Below, piece by piece: positions 34,460 through 43,786 of a stretch of DNA of 64,000 nucleotides. The position numbers and the translations under genes are program-made. The notes under the pieces are model-generated. The model had not been told where the DNA came from, did not search any database, and worked only from the letters and a program-made list of their open reading frames with translations. The DNA comes from Streptomyces sp. NK08204 (GTDB lineage Bacteria; Actinomycetota; Actinomycetes; Streptomycetales; Streptomycetaceae): NCBI RefSeq assembly GCF_020400585.1, contig NZ_JAINVF010000008.1, forward strand, positions 62,001 through 126,000, given 5' to 3'. Each line of letters starts with the position of its first letter. Within the stretch, counting starts at the first letter, position 1.

Positions 34460-35158
34460 ATGACGTCGCCCTCACCGTTCCCCCCGGCCCAGCACCCTGG
34501 TCCCCATCCCCAGGCCCACCCTCACCCGTTTCCCGGTCACGAACCGCAGCCGCCGTCCGCGCCCCCTCGGCCGCGCCGCCGACGGGCGGTCGGCCTGGTG
34601 GCGCTGGTCGTGGCCGCCGTGTGTGCCGTGGCCGCCACCTGGTGGACACGGTCGGACGGTTCCGGCCCGCTCGCGGGCAGGCCCCGGGTCACCGACACAC
34701 GGGCCGGGCTCTCCTACGCCGTGCCGGAGGGCTGGAAGCACGACGCCGCCAAGGACAACGGCCTGATCGGCGGGTTCTCGTCCCAGATCAGCCGGACGTC
34801 GGGCGCGGACTCCTCCAGCGGCGCCACCGTGCTGGCCGGCCGCGCCGGGCGGACCGTCGCGCGGGCCGACCTGCGCCGGGCCACGGAGGCGGCGGCCCGC
34901 TCCAACGCCGAGTTCTTCTTCCCGGACCGGCCCGCCACCCTCGTCACGTCACAGGCGACCGAGGTGGACGGCCGGCCCGCGCACACGGCCGTCCTGGAGA
35001 TCTCCACGGACGGCGGGGACTCCGCACGCCTGGAGATGACCCTGCTGACCGTCCGCGGCGAGCGCACCTCCTTCCTCCTCGGCGTCACCACCGGTGCCTC
35101 CGACCCGACGGTCACACAGGACATCCACGAGGTCGTGGCCGACGCCGACGTCCGGTGA
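34460..35158 (+). CDS. Membrane-anchored hypothetical protein
   Basis: 232 residues: a Pro/His-rich cytoplasmic N-terminus (1-45), one transmembrane helix (about 48-65, AVGLVALVVAAVCAVAATWW) and an extracytoplasmic domain beginning AGLSYAVPEGW, a common start of actinomycete PsbP/LpqN-like domains. Function unknown. A 15-codon ORF (34408-34455, MSTTTQAPPP...) ends 4 bp upstream and might be a leader. Confidence 0.8.
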   Translation: MTSPSPFPPAQHPGPHPQAHPHPFPGHEPQPPSAPPRPRRRRAVGLVALVVAAVCAVAATWWTRSDGSGPLAGRPRVTDTRAGLSYAVPEGWKHDAAKDNGLIGGFSSQISRTSGADSSSGATVLAGRAGRTVARADLRRATEAAARSNAEFFFPDRPATLVTSQATEVDGRPAHTAVLEISTDGGDSARLEMTLLTVRGERTSFLLGVTTGASDPTVTQDIHEVVADADVR

Positions 35159-35368
35159 CCTACCGCCAGGGTTCGCGTCGGCGTCCACCGCGCCGCAGGT
35201 AGAGGAGTGCTCCTCGGACGAGAGCCGGGCACCTGCAAGGCGCCGGGACAGCCGAGGGACGTCCCCGCCCGGGCGTCACGGACCGCGGGCCGACGACGGG
35301 CTGACAACGGGACCGGACACGGCAGGCGCCGCCCCCGCGAGGCGCGGGCGGGCGCTCGCCGACCCCGC

Positions 35369-36544
35369 TCACGGCGGCACCGCGCGCAGTGCGCGCAGCA
35401 CCGCCCACACCACCGAGATGAGCGGCACCGCCACCACGGCACCGATCACCCCGGCCACGATGCTGCCCGCGATGACCGACACGGCGACGACGAGCGGGTG
35501 CAGCTGGACCGCCCAGCTCATCACCAGCGGGTGCAGCACATGCCCTTCGATCTGGCCGATCACGACGATGAGCACCAGCACGGCCGCCGCGATGAACGGT
35601 CCGCGTCCGGCGAGGGCGACCACCGTGGCCACGCCGAGCGCCACCGGCGAGCCCACCAGCGGCACGAACGCCGCGAAGAACTCCAGCAGCGCCAGCGGCA
35701 GCGCGAGCGGCACCCGCAGCACGAGCAGCGCGATGCCGACGAGGACGGAGTTGGTGGCGGCCACGATGATGATGCCGCGCGTGTACCCGGCGAACGTCCG
35801 CCACGCCGCCCGCCCCGCCAGCTCCCAGGCCGGGCGGGCACCGCTGGGCAGCAGCTCGTCGCGTGCCCACGCCCACAGGCGCTCGCCGGAATGGATGAAG
35901 AAGACGGAGGCGAAGAGCGCGAGCGCGACGCCGGTGGCCACCTCCACCACGCGGCCCAGCCCGGTCACGGCGGTGGTGAGGAGGCGGGAGCGGTGCACGG
36001 ACAGGTAGTTCGTCACCTGGCCCTGCAGGTCGGCGAGCTTGCCCGGACTGAGCCGGAACGGCGGACGCTGCAGCCACTGCTCGATCTGGTGGATGCCGCC
36101 GCGGAACTCGCCCACCAGCTTCGACGACTCGTTCGCCACCGCGTTGCCCACCAGGGCCAGCAGTGCGAACAGGGCCAGCAGACTGCCCAGCAGCGCGACG
36201 GCGACGCACAGGGGCCGCGGCAGCACCCGGTTGAGCAGATCCGTCAGGGGACGCAGGACGGAGGTGACGACCAGGGCGAGGAAGAGGGCCACGGCGATGA
36301 GCTGGAAGCGGCCGAGGATGCTGAAGACGCCGTAGACGACGATGCCGACGATGATCAGCCGCCAGGCGTAGGCCGCCGTGGTCCGCAGCCATCCCATCCG
36401 GTGCATGGCCGGCGGCTCTCTCAGCTCGGCACGGCGGCGCATCGGCAGCCGCACCGAGTGGGCCGGCCTGCTGCCCAGCACCGCGCGGCCCGTCCGGCGC
36501 CCTCCGCCGGGGCCGGACGCCGGCCGGCGCGCATCACCCACCAC
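35369..36544 (-). CDS. AI-2E family (PerM-like) transporter
   Basis: 391 residues with about 8 membrane segments. LRPLTDLLNRVLPRPLCVAV near the N-terminus and VPLVGSPVALG, IGQIEGHVLHPLVM near the C-terminus are typical of this family, which includes proposed AI-2 exporters and Na+/H+ antiporters. The first ~45 residues are Arg/Pro-rich; a later start (MHRMGWLRTT) is possible, but GGGAGGAG stands directly before GTG 36544. Confidence 0.87.
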   Translation of the reverse strand: MVGDARRPASGPGGGRRTGRAVLGSRPAHSVRLPMRRRAELREPPAMHRMGWLRTTAAYAWRLIIVGIVVYGVFSILGRFQLIAVALFLALVVTSVLRPLTDLLNRVLPRPLCVAVALLGSLLALFALLALVGNAVANESSKLVGEFRGGIHQIEQWLQRPPFRLSPGKLADLQGQVTNYLSVHRSRLLTTAVTGLGRVVEVATGVALALFASVFFIHSGERLWAWARDELLPSGARPAWELAGRAAWRTFAGYTRGIIIVAATNSVLVGIALLVLRVPLALPLALLEFFAAFVPLVGSPVALGVATVVALAGRGPFIAAAVLVLIVVIGQIEGHVLHPLVMSWAVQLHPLVVAVSVIAGSIVAGVIGAVVAVPLISVVWAVLRALRAVPP

Positions 36545-37028
36545 TCCTCCCGACTCCTCTGCGTGACTGCCGCTGACGGCGGGTCACGTCTACAGAACCG
36601 TAAGGGCAAGCTGGGGGAGCGGCCCGTGCAACGCGCCCGCGTGCGGCGTGGACGGGCCCGCTCTCCAGGGCCGCCATCAGCGGGACGTCACGCTCTGGTA
36701 CGGCCCCAGGAAGGTCCGTCGACCCCAGGAAGTTTGTTCCGTCCCCCGGCAGACCTCGTTCGGCCGGCTCCTGCCGATGCCCGCATCCCTCACCGCCCGA
36801 GGCGAGCACCGCCTCGAGCCGCGCGAGTTCCCCGGTCCGGCCCACCGACGGCGCCACGTGCGCCCTTGCAACCTCCCCGCGGTGCCCCTCCGCACCGGCG
36901 GCACCCTGGCGGGGCGTGGGCGCCCGCGGCGAGGCCGCGGGGCCGTGGCCCGTCACGCGCGCGTGCCACCGCTCCCGTGGGACCGGTTGTCACGCCGTGG
37001 GACGTGACGGTACGCGGGCTGTCCCGGC
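36545..37028. other. Intergenic region, no gene supported
   Basis: 484 bp between the AI-2E gene start and the DUF2267 gene end. Open frames here lack family resemblance and good starts. A small imperfect hairpin (GTGAC...GTCAC, about 36563-36587) near the AI-2E start is the only structure I see. Confidence 0.5.
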
Positions 37029-37457
37029 TCAGCGGCCGGTGCTCTCGCGTGCGCGTCCCACCGGCAGCAGTTCGCGGATGTCGGCGGGCAGCGCGTTCGC
37101 CATCCGCTCGGTGAGTTCCGGAGCCAGTGCGGCGTCGAGCACCTCCAGGACGGCGGCGGCCTCACGCAGGGCCGTCTCCTCGTCCGTGCCGGTCCGGTCG
37201 GCGATGCGCCCGGCGAACACGATCAGCCCGAACCGCTCGCCCGACGTTCCGGAGTCGGCCCCGGCGGACGCGTCCACCGCCTGCCGCATCGCCTCCGCCA
37301 TGTCCGGCGGCAGCTGGGCGGCCACATGCCGGACGAGCCCGGACGGCAGCCGCTCCGCCAGCGTGCTCACTACGGCGTGCGCCACTCGTTCGGCCGCCGC
37401 CCGGTCCGGCAACTGGGCGAGGGCCTGCACTTTGGTCATCATCTCGTCGTGGTGCAT
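37029..37457 (-). CDS. DUF2267 family protein
   Basis: 142 residues from ATG 37457 (MHHDEMMTKVQALAQLPDRA), with GGAAGGGG upstream. Helical, with the family pattern of AHAVVSTLAERLPSGLVRHV and a second, similar half ending LPADIRELLP. Function unknown; often found with stress proteins in actinomycetes. Confidence 0.85.
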   Translation of the reverse strand: MHHDEMMTKVQALAQLPDRAAAERVAHAVVSTLAERLPSGLVRHVAAQLPPDMAEAMRQAVDASAGADSGTSGERFGLIVFAGRIADRTGTDEETALREAAAVLEVLDAALAPELTERMANALPADIRELLPVGRARESTGR

Positions 37458-37653
37458 GAGGCGGGCCCCTTCCTCACGATATCCGCGCGACCCCTGCCGA
37501 GTACCCCATGTGCGCTGCGCCGACCGCCGGAGCGGCTGGGCCCGCGAGGTCGAACGCCACCATGGCACGGCCAGTCGCATCGAGAAGCTGCTGACCGACC
37601 TCGGCCAGCCGCTCGACGCCCCGACCGACACCCCGCAGAAGGGTCCCCACTGA

Positions 37654-38142
37654 TCAGCGAGCCGGGAAGGAAACCAGAGCAAGGTCCCATTGGTCAGCGG
37701 CGTGAATCAGCGCAGCCGTATCCATCCGCACCTCCACGACGTACTGGTAGATGCCCGCCCCGTCATCACCCTGCTGCCACGGGGGTGCCGCCTCCAAGGA
37801 CAGATGAACGCGAATCACCGCCTCACTGTCGTCCCGATCGGCGAGGCCAAAGGCCAGAACCGGCTCGACGAACCACGTGTCCGGGTTCAACCAGCCTTCG
37901 GCATCAGGTCCCGTCACAGCCACCGTCCCCGCGGCCACCGCACGCAACCAAGCAGACACCTCGCGGGCTTCACCGGTCAGAAGACACGGATCGGCGAAGG
38001 ACCAGCTGCCCTCGGGCGTCGTGACCGTTCCACCGACGACCAGCCAGTTGTCGTCGTAGGGGTCACCGCGGACTTCGGAGAACTGATAACGCAGCAGGCG
38101 GAGCTCGACACTGCTCGCGTGATCGCTCAAAAGCACCCCCAC
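37654..38142 (-). CDS. WapI-family immunity-like protein
   Basis: 162 residues. The pattern [20 protein letters not shown] followed by [14 protein letters not shown] is that of WapI-type immunity proteins, which neutralise contact-dependent WapA toxins. No toxin gene is in the window, so it looks like an orphan immunity gene. Cytoplasmic, no signal peptide. Confidence 0.75.
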   Translation of the reverse strand: MGVLLSDHASSVELRLLRYQFSEVRGDPYDDNWLVVGGTVTTPEGSWSFADPCLLTGEAREVSAWLRAVAAGTVAVTGPDAEGWLNPDTWFVEPVLAFGLADRDDSEAVIRVHLSLEAAPPWQQGDDGAGIYQYVVEVRMDTAALIHAADQWDLALVSFPAR

Positions 38143-38406
38143 AGGATGTCACGGGCCCTCCCGGCTGTGCACCGCGCGGTTGGTCACCCTCACATGCGCA
38201 CCCGGAGCCAGTCCCCGCCGGAGCGGTCACCGGCCGGCTCGTCGGCGCTCTCACCGGCTCCCGCCTCATTCGCGGTGGGCCGTGTGGGCACCGGTGAGGC
38301 CTCCTGAGCCCTGGAGCGCCGCTGATCCCACCGGTGCCGCCCGCCTCTGAGGGGCGCGGGCCGGCGGAGGCACGGGCGGCGACGGCCCTCGGTGCGGCGA
38401 CATGCG

Positions 38407-38886
38407 TCAGCCCTCGCGTTCCTCCGCCACCGCCGTCTCGTAGGCGTGCAGCGTGTCGACGAAGAGGCGTCGCTGGGCGGGGGTGAGGGGGCCGAGTGCC
38501 CGCCGCCAGGCGGCGGCGCCGGGGGCGAGCCAGGCGGCGATCGCGTCGTGCTGGTCGGGGGAGACGGCCACGATTCTGCGGCGCCGGTCGGACGGGTCCT
38601 CGCGGCGGTCCAGCACGCCCTTCCCGCTCAGCTCCCCCACCATCAGGCTGACTGTGGTGGGGGCCACCTGCAGACGGGCGGCCAGTTCATTGACGGTCAT
38701 GGGGCCGTCGAACAGCAGGCAGGACAACAGGGAGAGGTGACGGGGCGCCAGCGACAGCGACTCCAGCACCGGGGGCACGGGAATGCGCTTCGCCCTGCTC
38801 ACCATCCGAGGCATGAGCAGCAGCAGCTCGCGCACCGCGGCGTCCACGTCGTCCGCCCCGGTCCCGCGCCGCGCAGATCCGGCCAT
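38407..38886 (-). CDS. MarR-family regulator
   Basis: 159 residues from ATG 38886 (GAGGGG 8 nt upstream). Winged HTH: MTVNELAARLQVAPTTVSLM, then the wing DRREDPSDRRRRIVAVS. Divergent from a tautomerase gene, with two palindromes between. Probably represses both. Confidence 0.92.
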   Translation of the reverse strand: MAGSARRGTGADDVDAAVRELLLLMPRMVSRAKRIPVPPVLESLSLAPRHLSLLSCLLFDGPMTVNELAARLQVAPTTVSLMVGELSGKGVLDRREDPSDRRRRIVAVSPDQHDAIAAWLAPGAAAWRRALGPLTPAQRRLFVDTLHAYETAVAEEREG

Positions 38887-38909
38887 CACACACACCCCTC
38901 ACCATTTAC

Positions 38910-38940
38910 CTTTGATGGCAAAGATGCTTTGCTTGCAAAG
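38910..38940. promoter_or_regulatory. Twin MarR operators
   Basis: CTTTGATGGCAAAG (38910-38923) and CTTTGCTTGCAAAG (38927-38940), two palindromes with the same CTTTG/CAAAG arms, 17 bp apart centre to centre. AT-rich against the background. Confidence 0.7.
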
Positions 38941-39003
38941 GTTTCCGTCCAGCATTCACCGGCCTACCTGCCCGCTGCCACGGGCACGAACGGAGATTCC
39001 ACC

Positions 39004-39387
39004 ATGCCGCACTTCACCGTGCACATCAGCGAGAGCGCTCTTGACGGCAAGACCGAGGAGGGTCTGATCCGCGGACTCACGGACGCGGTCGGCTCCGTCT
39101 ACGGCGACCGCTTCAGCCGCCTCGTCGTAGTCGACCTCGTCGGACTTCCCGCCCACCGTCGGGGCATCGGCGGGAGAGCGGCCGACCAGGCCGCCCCGGA
39201 CGTCACGCTGCGCCTGCGTGAGGCGGCCTACCGGCACCCGCAGGTGCCGGACACACCGGCGCGCCTGATCGCCGCCATCACCGATGCGGTGACCGGCGTG
39301 CTCGGCGAACAGGTCCGTGAGCAGGTGGCGGTCAGCCTGCTGTCCGTACCCGAGGGACGCTCCGGCGTCGGCGGCCAGGTCGCCTGA
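39004..39387 (+). CDS. Tautomerase-superfamily protein
   Basis: 127 residues. Pro directly after Met (MPHFTVHISESAL) supplies the catalytic N-terminal amine of 4-oxalocrotonate-tautomerase-like enzymes. It is about twice the length of the short 4-OT subunits. Substrate unknown; likely a detoxification or aromatic-degradation step controlled by the divergent MarR. Confidence 0.85.
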   Translation: MPHFTVHISESALDGKTEEGLIRGLTDAVGSVYGDRFSRLVVVDLVGLPAHRRGIGGRAADQAAPDVTLRLREAAYRHPQVPDTPARLIAAITDAVTGVLGEQVREQVAVSLLSVPEGRSGVGGQVA

Positions 39388-39649
39388 CCCCGCGCGGCAC
39401 CCTGCCGGAAGGTGCTCGCGCGTGCGCCTCACGCGAGCGGCGCGATGTCGACGCAGCAGCGGACGACGTCCCGTACGACCGGATTCCGGTCGTCGGCCGG
39501 AGCCCGGAGCCCAGGTGACGCCCACCCGTGGGGGGCCGGCTCCGGTCACCGGCCGGTGGACCACAGCGCAGGGCCCCCTCCGGCGAGGCCGGGGACACCC
39601 CCCGGACGAGTCGCCGGTGTCCGCTTCCGGCTTCCGAGGAGGAGACGTC

Positions 39650-40014
39650 GTGGACCTCGTTCCGCCGACCGTCATGTGCGGCGGCCGTCCTGACCGACGC
39701 CGGTATCGCCGCAGCCGACCTCGTGAAGGCACCGTTCGTGCTCGCGCATGCGGCGAGGCGGGGGGCCTACCCCGCCTTCTTCCGACGCCGGCCTTCCAGC
39801 GCCGGCCTTCCTGAAGGCGGTCGGCGCGGCGGGTCTGCCGCTCGGCCTGCTGGGCCCGCGCCCCCTCGGCGTCGCCGCCGGTATCGGCCTGGTCCTGTTC
39901 TGTACCGGCGCCCTCGCCGCGCGTGTGCGGGCACGGATGTTCCACACCATCGCCTTCCCGGGCCCGCTCCACGCACGGGCGCCGGCAGCACCGACCGTCA
40001 CGGTGACACGGTGA
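39650..40014 (+). pseudogene. DoxX-like membrane protein, two frameshifts
   Basis: GGAGGA precedes GTG 39650. The start (VDLVPPTVM) is in one frame, AAAVLTDAGIAAADLVKAPF in a second, and the C-terminal half (FLKAVGAAGLPLGLLGPRPL ... MFHTIAFPGP) in a third. Together they rebuild a typical 4-helix DoxX-like protein of about 120 residues. Shifts fall near 39676 and in 39770-39810. It is either a decayed gene or sequencing error. Confidence 0.7.
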
Positions 40015-40149
40015 CTGGATTCAACTCCTCGCTCGGCAAGGGAAGTTACAGTTCAGCGTCCCGTTGCTCCTCCTCTGTCGGATGCACACAGAAGCCCCAT
40101 AAACTGCCGTTCCCGCAGACATGCGGGCATTGTTGAGGGGGGAGCCACC

Positions 40150-41733
40150 ATGTCCGAAGGTCCGTACGGTCCGAGCCAGGGGTTCGCCCTGCCGCCGATG
40201 CCACCCGTGCCGCCTGGACCACCCGGCCCGCCACCCGTGGCCCCGGACGGCCGGCGGGCGGCGGCCGTGGCCCTGCTCAACCTGAGCGGTCTCGGCCTCG
40301 GCTACGCACTGCTCCGGCGCTGGGTCGCGATGGCCGCCTGCTGGGTGGCGACCGTCGTCCTGCTGCTCGTGGCCCTGCCCGCGGACGCGGACGGCGTCCC
40401 GGGACTGGCGGTGACCGTCTACGCCGTACTCCTGCTGGCTGCGGCCGTCCACGGCGCGTTCGCCGGCCTGCGCGCCAGGCTCTCGTGGCCAGGGCGCGCG
40501 CCCCTGGCGCTGGCGTTGGGCGTGCTGCTGCTGGCCCTGCCGACAGGCGGCACGCTGTGGTACGAGGACGCCCACGACGAGGCCGTCGAACAGGCGCTCC
40601 TCGACCGGCTGGACCAAGCCGACCGCCTGGTGACGGCCGGCGACGGCAAGACGTTCGCCGCCGCCGAGACGGGTTACCGGGAGGCGCTGAGCACGTACCG
40701 GGACATCGCGCTCCACCACTCCGGCTCGCGCGCGGCCCGCCAGGTCCCCGACCGGCTGCGCAGCTACTACACCACGGTCGGCGCTGCCTACAGCCACAAG
40801 AACTACTGCGAGGCCATCGATGCGTTGAAGTACCTGCGCACCGTGCCCGACAACATGCCGAAGGACCAGCTGGGCTCGCTCACCCGCTGGCCCGACGACA
40901 GGCTGGCCACCTCGCTGTACGAGTGCGGAGCGAGCGGGCTGGCGGGCGGCGACGCGGACTGGGTCAGCCGTTTCGGCGACCTGCTCAACACGTTCCCCCG
41001 GTCGGCACAGGCGGCCAAGGTCGTGCCCGCGGTCGACGCGGCGGTGACGGCGGCGCAGAAGGCCGTCGGCGGTGACGAACCCTGCTCGGCCGTCGAGCAG
41101 TTGGGCACGCTCGACACGAAGATCGGCGACCTGTCGACCACGGCGGGCGACAACGGCGGCGGCCTGGCGAAGGCGGCGGACCGCGCCGGCAGAAGCGGCA
41201 GGGCGGGTAAGTACTCCTGCGGCGTGAGCCAGTACAAGGACGGCGACTTCGAGTCGGCCCAGAAGACCATGGAGCAGTTCGTCGCCGACAACAAGCACCA
41301 CAGGAACGCGGCCCGCGCCAAGAAGATCGCGATCGCGGCCGAGGTCGCCCAGACGATCCCGGCCGCCGGGAAGAAGCTGCCCACCACCGCCTCCGGCGGC
41401 AGCATCTCGGTCACGGTGAAGAACGACAGCCCCGACGACGTCACCGTCCTCTACACGGGCCCGGTCACCGGCAGCTTCACCCTCAAGGGCTGCGGCAGTT
41501 GCACGTCGTACACCCTCGCCGACACCCTCATGCGCGGCTTCAAGCCCTGCAACGACAGCAGCAGGCACTACCCGCAGCGCACGCTCTACCTCCCCGTCGG
41601 CACCACCTACTTCGTGCACAAACCGCACGGCGGCAGCACCGCGACCCCGGCCTCGGACACCGCCAGGCTGCGCTCCGGGTACATCTACACCGAATGCGCG
41701 TACACGACCCGGACCTTCAGTTCCGGCACCTGA
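40150..41733 (+). CDS. Membrane protein with C-terminal TPR-like repeats
   Basis: 527 residues: Pro-rich N-terminus (1-33), about four transmembrane helices (36-140), then a helical region with repeated hydrophilic units of the kind YREALSTYRDIALHHSG and FESAQKTMEQFVADN, and a beta-rich C-terminus with Cys pairs (CGSC, CNDS). Streptomyces proteins of this plan are uncharacterised. Terminated by the 13-bp hairpin downstream. Confidence 0.85.
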   Translation: MSEGPYGPSQGFALPPMPPVPPGPPGPPPVAPDGRRAAAVALLNLSGLGLGYALLRRWVAMAACWVATVVLLLVALPADADGVPGLAVTVYAVLLLAAAVHGAFAGLRARLSWPGRAPLALALGVLLLALPTGGTLWYEDAHDEAVEQALLDRLDQADRLVTAGDGKTFAAAETGYREALSTYRDIALHHSGSRAARQVPDRLRSYYTTVGAAYSHKNYCEAIDALKYLRTVPDNMPKDQLGSLTRWPDDRLATSLYECGASGLAGGDADWVSRFGDLLNTFPRSAQAAKVVPAVDAAVTAAQKAVGGDEPCSAVEQLGTLDTKIGDLSTTAGDNGGGLAKAADRAGRSGRAGKYSCGVSQYKDGDFESAQKTMEQFVADNKHHRNAARAKKIAIAAEVAQTIPAAGKKLPTTASGGSISVTVKNDSPDDVTVLYTGPVTGSFTLKGCGSCTSYTLADTLMRGFKPCNDSSRHYPQRTLYLPVGTTYFVHKPHGGSTATPASDTARLRSGYIYTECAYTTRTFSSGT

Positions 41734-41738
41734 CGGAC

Positions 41739-41776
41739 GACGGAGCCACGGCCGGTCACACGACCGTGGCTCCGTC
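41739..41776. terminator. Bidirectional terminator
   Basis: GACGGAGCCACGG and CCGTGGCTCCGTC, a perfect 13-bp stem with a 12-nt loop, in the 45-bp spacer between convergent genes. Confidence 0.8.
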
Positions 41777-41778
41777 CC

Positions 41779-42555
41779 TCACCTGCCGTACCGCCGGTCA
41801 CGGACCGCGTACGAACGCAGCGCACGCAGGAGGTCGATCTGCCGGAAGGCCGGCCACAGCACGTCGACGAAGTGCACCTCGGCGTAGGCGGACTGCCACA
41901 GCAGGAAGCCGGACAGCCGCTGCTCGCCCGAGGTGCGGATGATGAAGTCGGTGTCGTGACCGGTCGGCGAGTACAGGTTGTCGGTGATGTGCTCGAGGTC
42001 GAAGTCGGCCGCCAGGTCCCGGGGATCGCCCCCGGCCGCCATGTGCTTGTCGAAGGCGGTCCTGACCGCGTCGACGATCTCGCGGCGCCCGCCGTAGCCG
42101 ACGGCGACGTCCACCTTCAGCCCGTTACGGCCGGTGGTACGGGCAGCGGCCTCCTTCAGGACCAGGGCGGTCGACCCGGGCAGCAGGTCGAGCGCGCCGA
42201 TGATCTCGATCTCCCACGGCTCGTCGACCGCGCAGATGCGCAGCACGCTCTCCTCGATTATCTCCAGCAGAGGGCCGAGTTCGTGGGCGGGGCGGTGGAG
42301 GTTGTCGTCGGAGAGCATCCACAAGGTGACGTGCTTGATCCCGGCGTCGGCGCACCAGCGCAGGAAGTCGGTGACCTTGGCACCACCGACACGGTAGCCC
42401 TCGCGCACGTCGTCGTGCCCGGCGCCACGCGCCCAGCGGCGGTTGCCGTCCAGCATGATCGCCACATGCCGCGGCCGGGGCAGACCGTCCAACTTGTGGG
42501 CCAGACGGCGTACATACACCGCTTCCAACGCCGAGCGCAGAGCCTTCAAGGCCAC
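41779..42555 (-). CDS. Z-type isoprenyl diphosphate synthase (UppS-like)
   Basis: 258 residues. IMLDGNRRWARG carries the catalytic Asp, VTLWMLSDDNLHRP and the C-terminal RTSGEQRLSGFLLWQSAYAE (split at RTSGEQRLSG) complete the family signature. It condenses IPP onto an allylic diphosphate with cis geometry, giving undecaprenyl or shorter products. The motifs are slightly divergent, so it may be an accessory copy rather than the essential one. Followed upstream on the same strand by an MqnA-like gene. Confidence 0.93.
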   Translation of the reverse strand: MALKALRSALEAVYVRRLAHKLDGLPRPRHVAIMLDGNRRWARGAGHDDVREGYRVGGAKVTDFLRWCADAGIKHVTLWMLSDDNLHRPAHELGPLLEIIEESVLRICAVDEPWEIEIIGALDLLPGSTALVLKEAAARTTGRNGLKVDVAVGYGGRREIVDAVRTAFDKHMAAGGDPRDLAADFDLEHITDNLYSPTGHDTDFIIRTSGEQRLSGFLLWQSAYAEVHFVDVLWPAFRQIDLLRALRSYAVRDRRYGR

Positions 42556-42669
42556 GCCAACACTCCTTCAACGACCGGGGGTGCGCGTCACCTTATCTGT
42601 TACCGCCCCGGAAGCAGTATTTGCCCCTGCACACCACCAGGGCCGACCGCCCCGGCGGGACGAACGGCT

Positions 42670-43539
42670 TCACGAGGGCGCTGTGACGGCTCCGGGCGCG
42701 GCCAGGGCGAGGTTGCCATTGCCCGAATGACGTGCGAACTCCCGCAGCCCCAGCCACTGCCGCTGCCCGAGGGAGAAGTCGAGCACCCGAGTGAAGAAGT
42801 CCTCCAGCTTCCCGGAGCTGAACGGCTCCCAGGCGGCCAGCCGCCCGGCCAGCTCGGCGGACTCTCGGCGCGCGAGATCACGCGCGGCCAGCAGGCTGCG
42901 GTGCACCAGTTCGACGATGTCCGGCCGTTGCTCCGCCGCCTCTCTTCGCACCGCCCACACGGCCAGCACCAGGGGCAGCCCCGTCCAGCGCTTCCACAAC
43001 TCCCCGAGGTCGTACACGTGGACACCGGGGTGTGCCGGCCGGCTCAACGTCGCGGCCAGGGCGGCGTCCCCGGTCAGCACGGCGGCATCGGCCGACGTCA
43101 GCATGGCGTCCAGATCGGGCGGCTGCGTCACGTACCTGGGGGCGATCCCGTAGTGCTTCTCCAGCAGCAGCCGGGAGATCTGCGCGGAGGTGGGGCTCGT
43201 GGTGGCGAGCGCGACGGTGCGGCCGTCCAGATCGCCGAGCGGTACTTTCGTGACGATCACGGATGTCTGGATGGGCCCGTCACTGCCCACGGCGATGCCG
43301 GGCAGTACCACGAGGTCACTGCTGTAGCGCAGGTACTCGACGGACGAGATCGCGCTGACGTCCACGTCCCCGGACAGCAGCCGCCCGGTCAGCCGGTCCG
43401 GTGTGTCCTGCACCAGGTCGATGTCCAGCAGAGCGGTACTGCGTGCCAGGCCCCAGTACAGGGGAGCGCACGTCAAGAACCCACTGCGTCCGACGCGTGG
43501 CCGGGGCGTCGGGCGGCTGGTCACTCCGGAGGACGTCAT
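42670..43539 (-). CDS. MqnA-like (chorismate dehydratase family) protein
   Basis: 289 residues from ATG 43539. CAPLYWGL, GDVDVSAISSVEYLRY, SDGPIQTS and VYDLGELWKRWTGLPLVLAV follow the MqnA pattern of the futalosine menaquinone route (chorismate to 3-enolpyruvylbenzoate). The related MqnD is less likely from these motifs. Proximity to a prenyl synthase hints at quinone chemistry, but no mqnBCD genes are present. Confidence 0.78.
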   Translation of the reverse strand: MTSSGVTSRPTPRPRVGRSGFLTCAPLYWGLARSTALLDIDLVQDTPDRLTGRLLSGDVDVSAISSVEYLRYSSDLVVLPGIAVGSDGPIQTSVIVTKVPLGDLDGRTVALATTSPTSAQISRLLLEKHYGIAPRYVTQPPDLDAMLTSADAAVLTGDAALAATLSRPAHPGVHVYDLGELWKRWTGLPLVLAVWAVRREAAEQRPDIVELVHRSLLAARDLARRESAELAGRLAAWEPFSSGKLEDFFTRVLDFSLGQRQWLGLREFARHSGNGNLALAAPGAVTAPS

Positions 43540-43786
43540 GGCGGTCAGCCTAACCTTACGCATGCACGAGGTGGCCTGTCCGAGGGTTGATCGACCGCTT
43601 CCCAGGTGAAGATGCGTATCTGGCCCTACTCGCGTGCCCGCGTCGAGGGCGGCGGCGGTCCGGGCAAGCCGCTGTCCTCTGAAAGGTGCTCTTGATCGTG
43701 GCCAGGCGACTTTGACCGATCGGGGCCCGGGACGGGTGGCTGCTGCCGGGTCTGTGATGATCGATCCGAACTCCGAGGAGGACGCG

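Noticed and set aside
36563..36587. Imperfect hairpin near the AI-2E gene start
   Set aside because: Short, mismatched and in the promoter region; not a convincing terminator.
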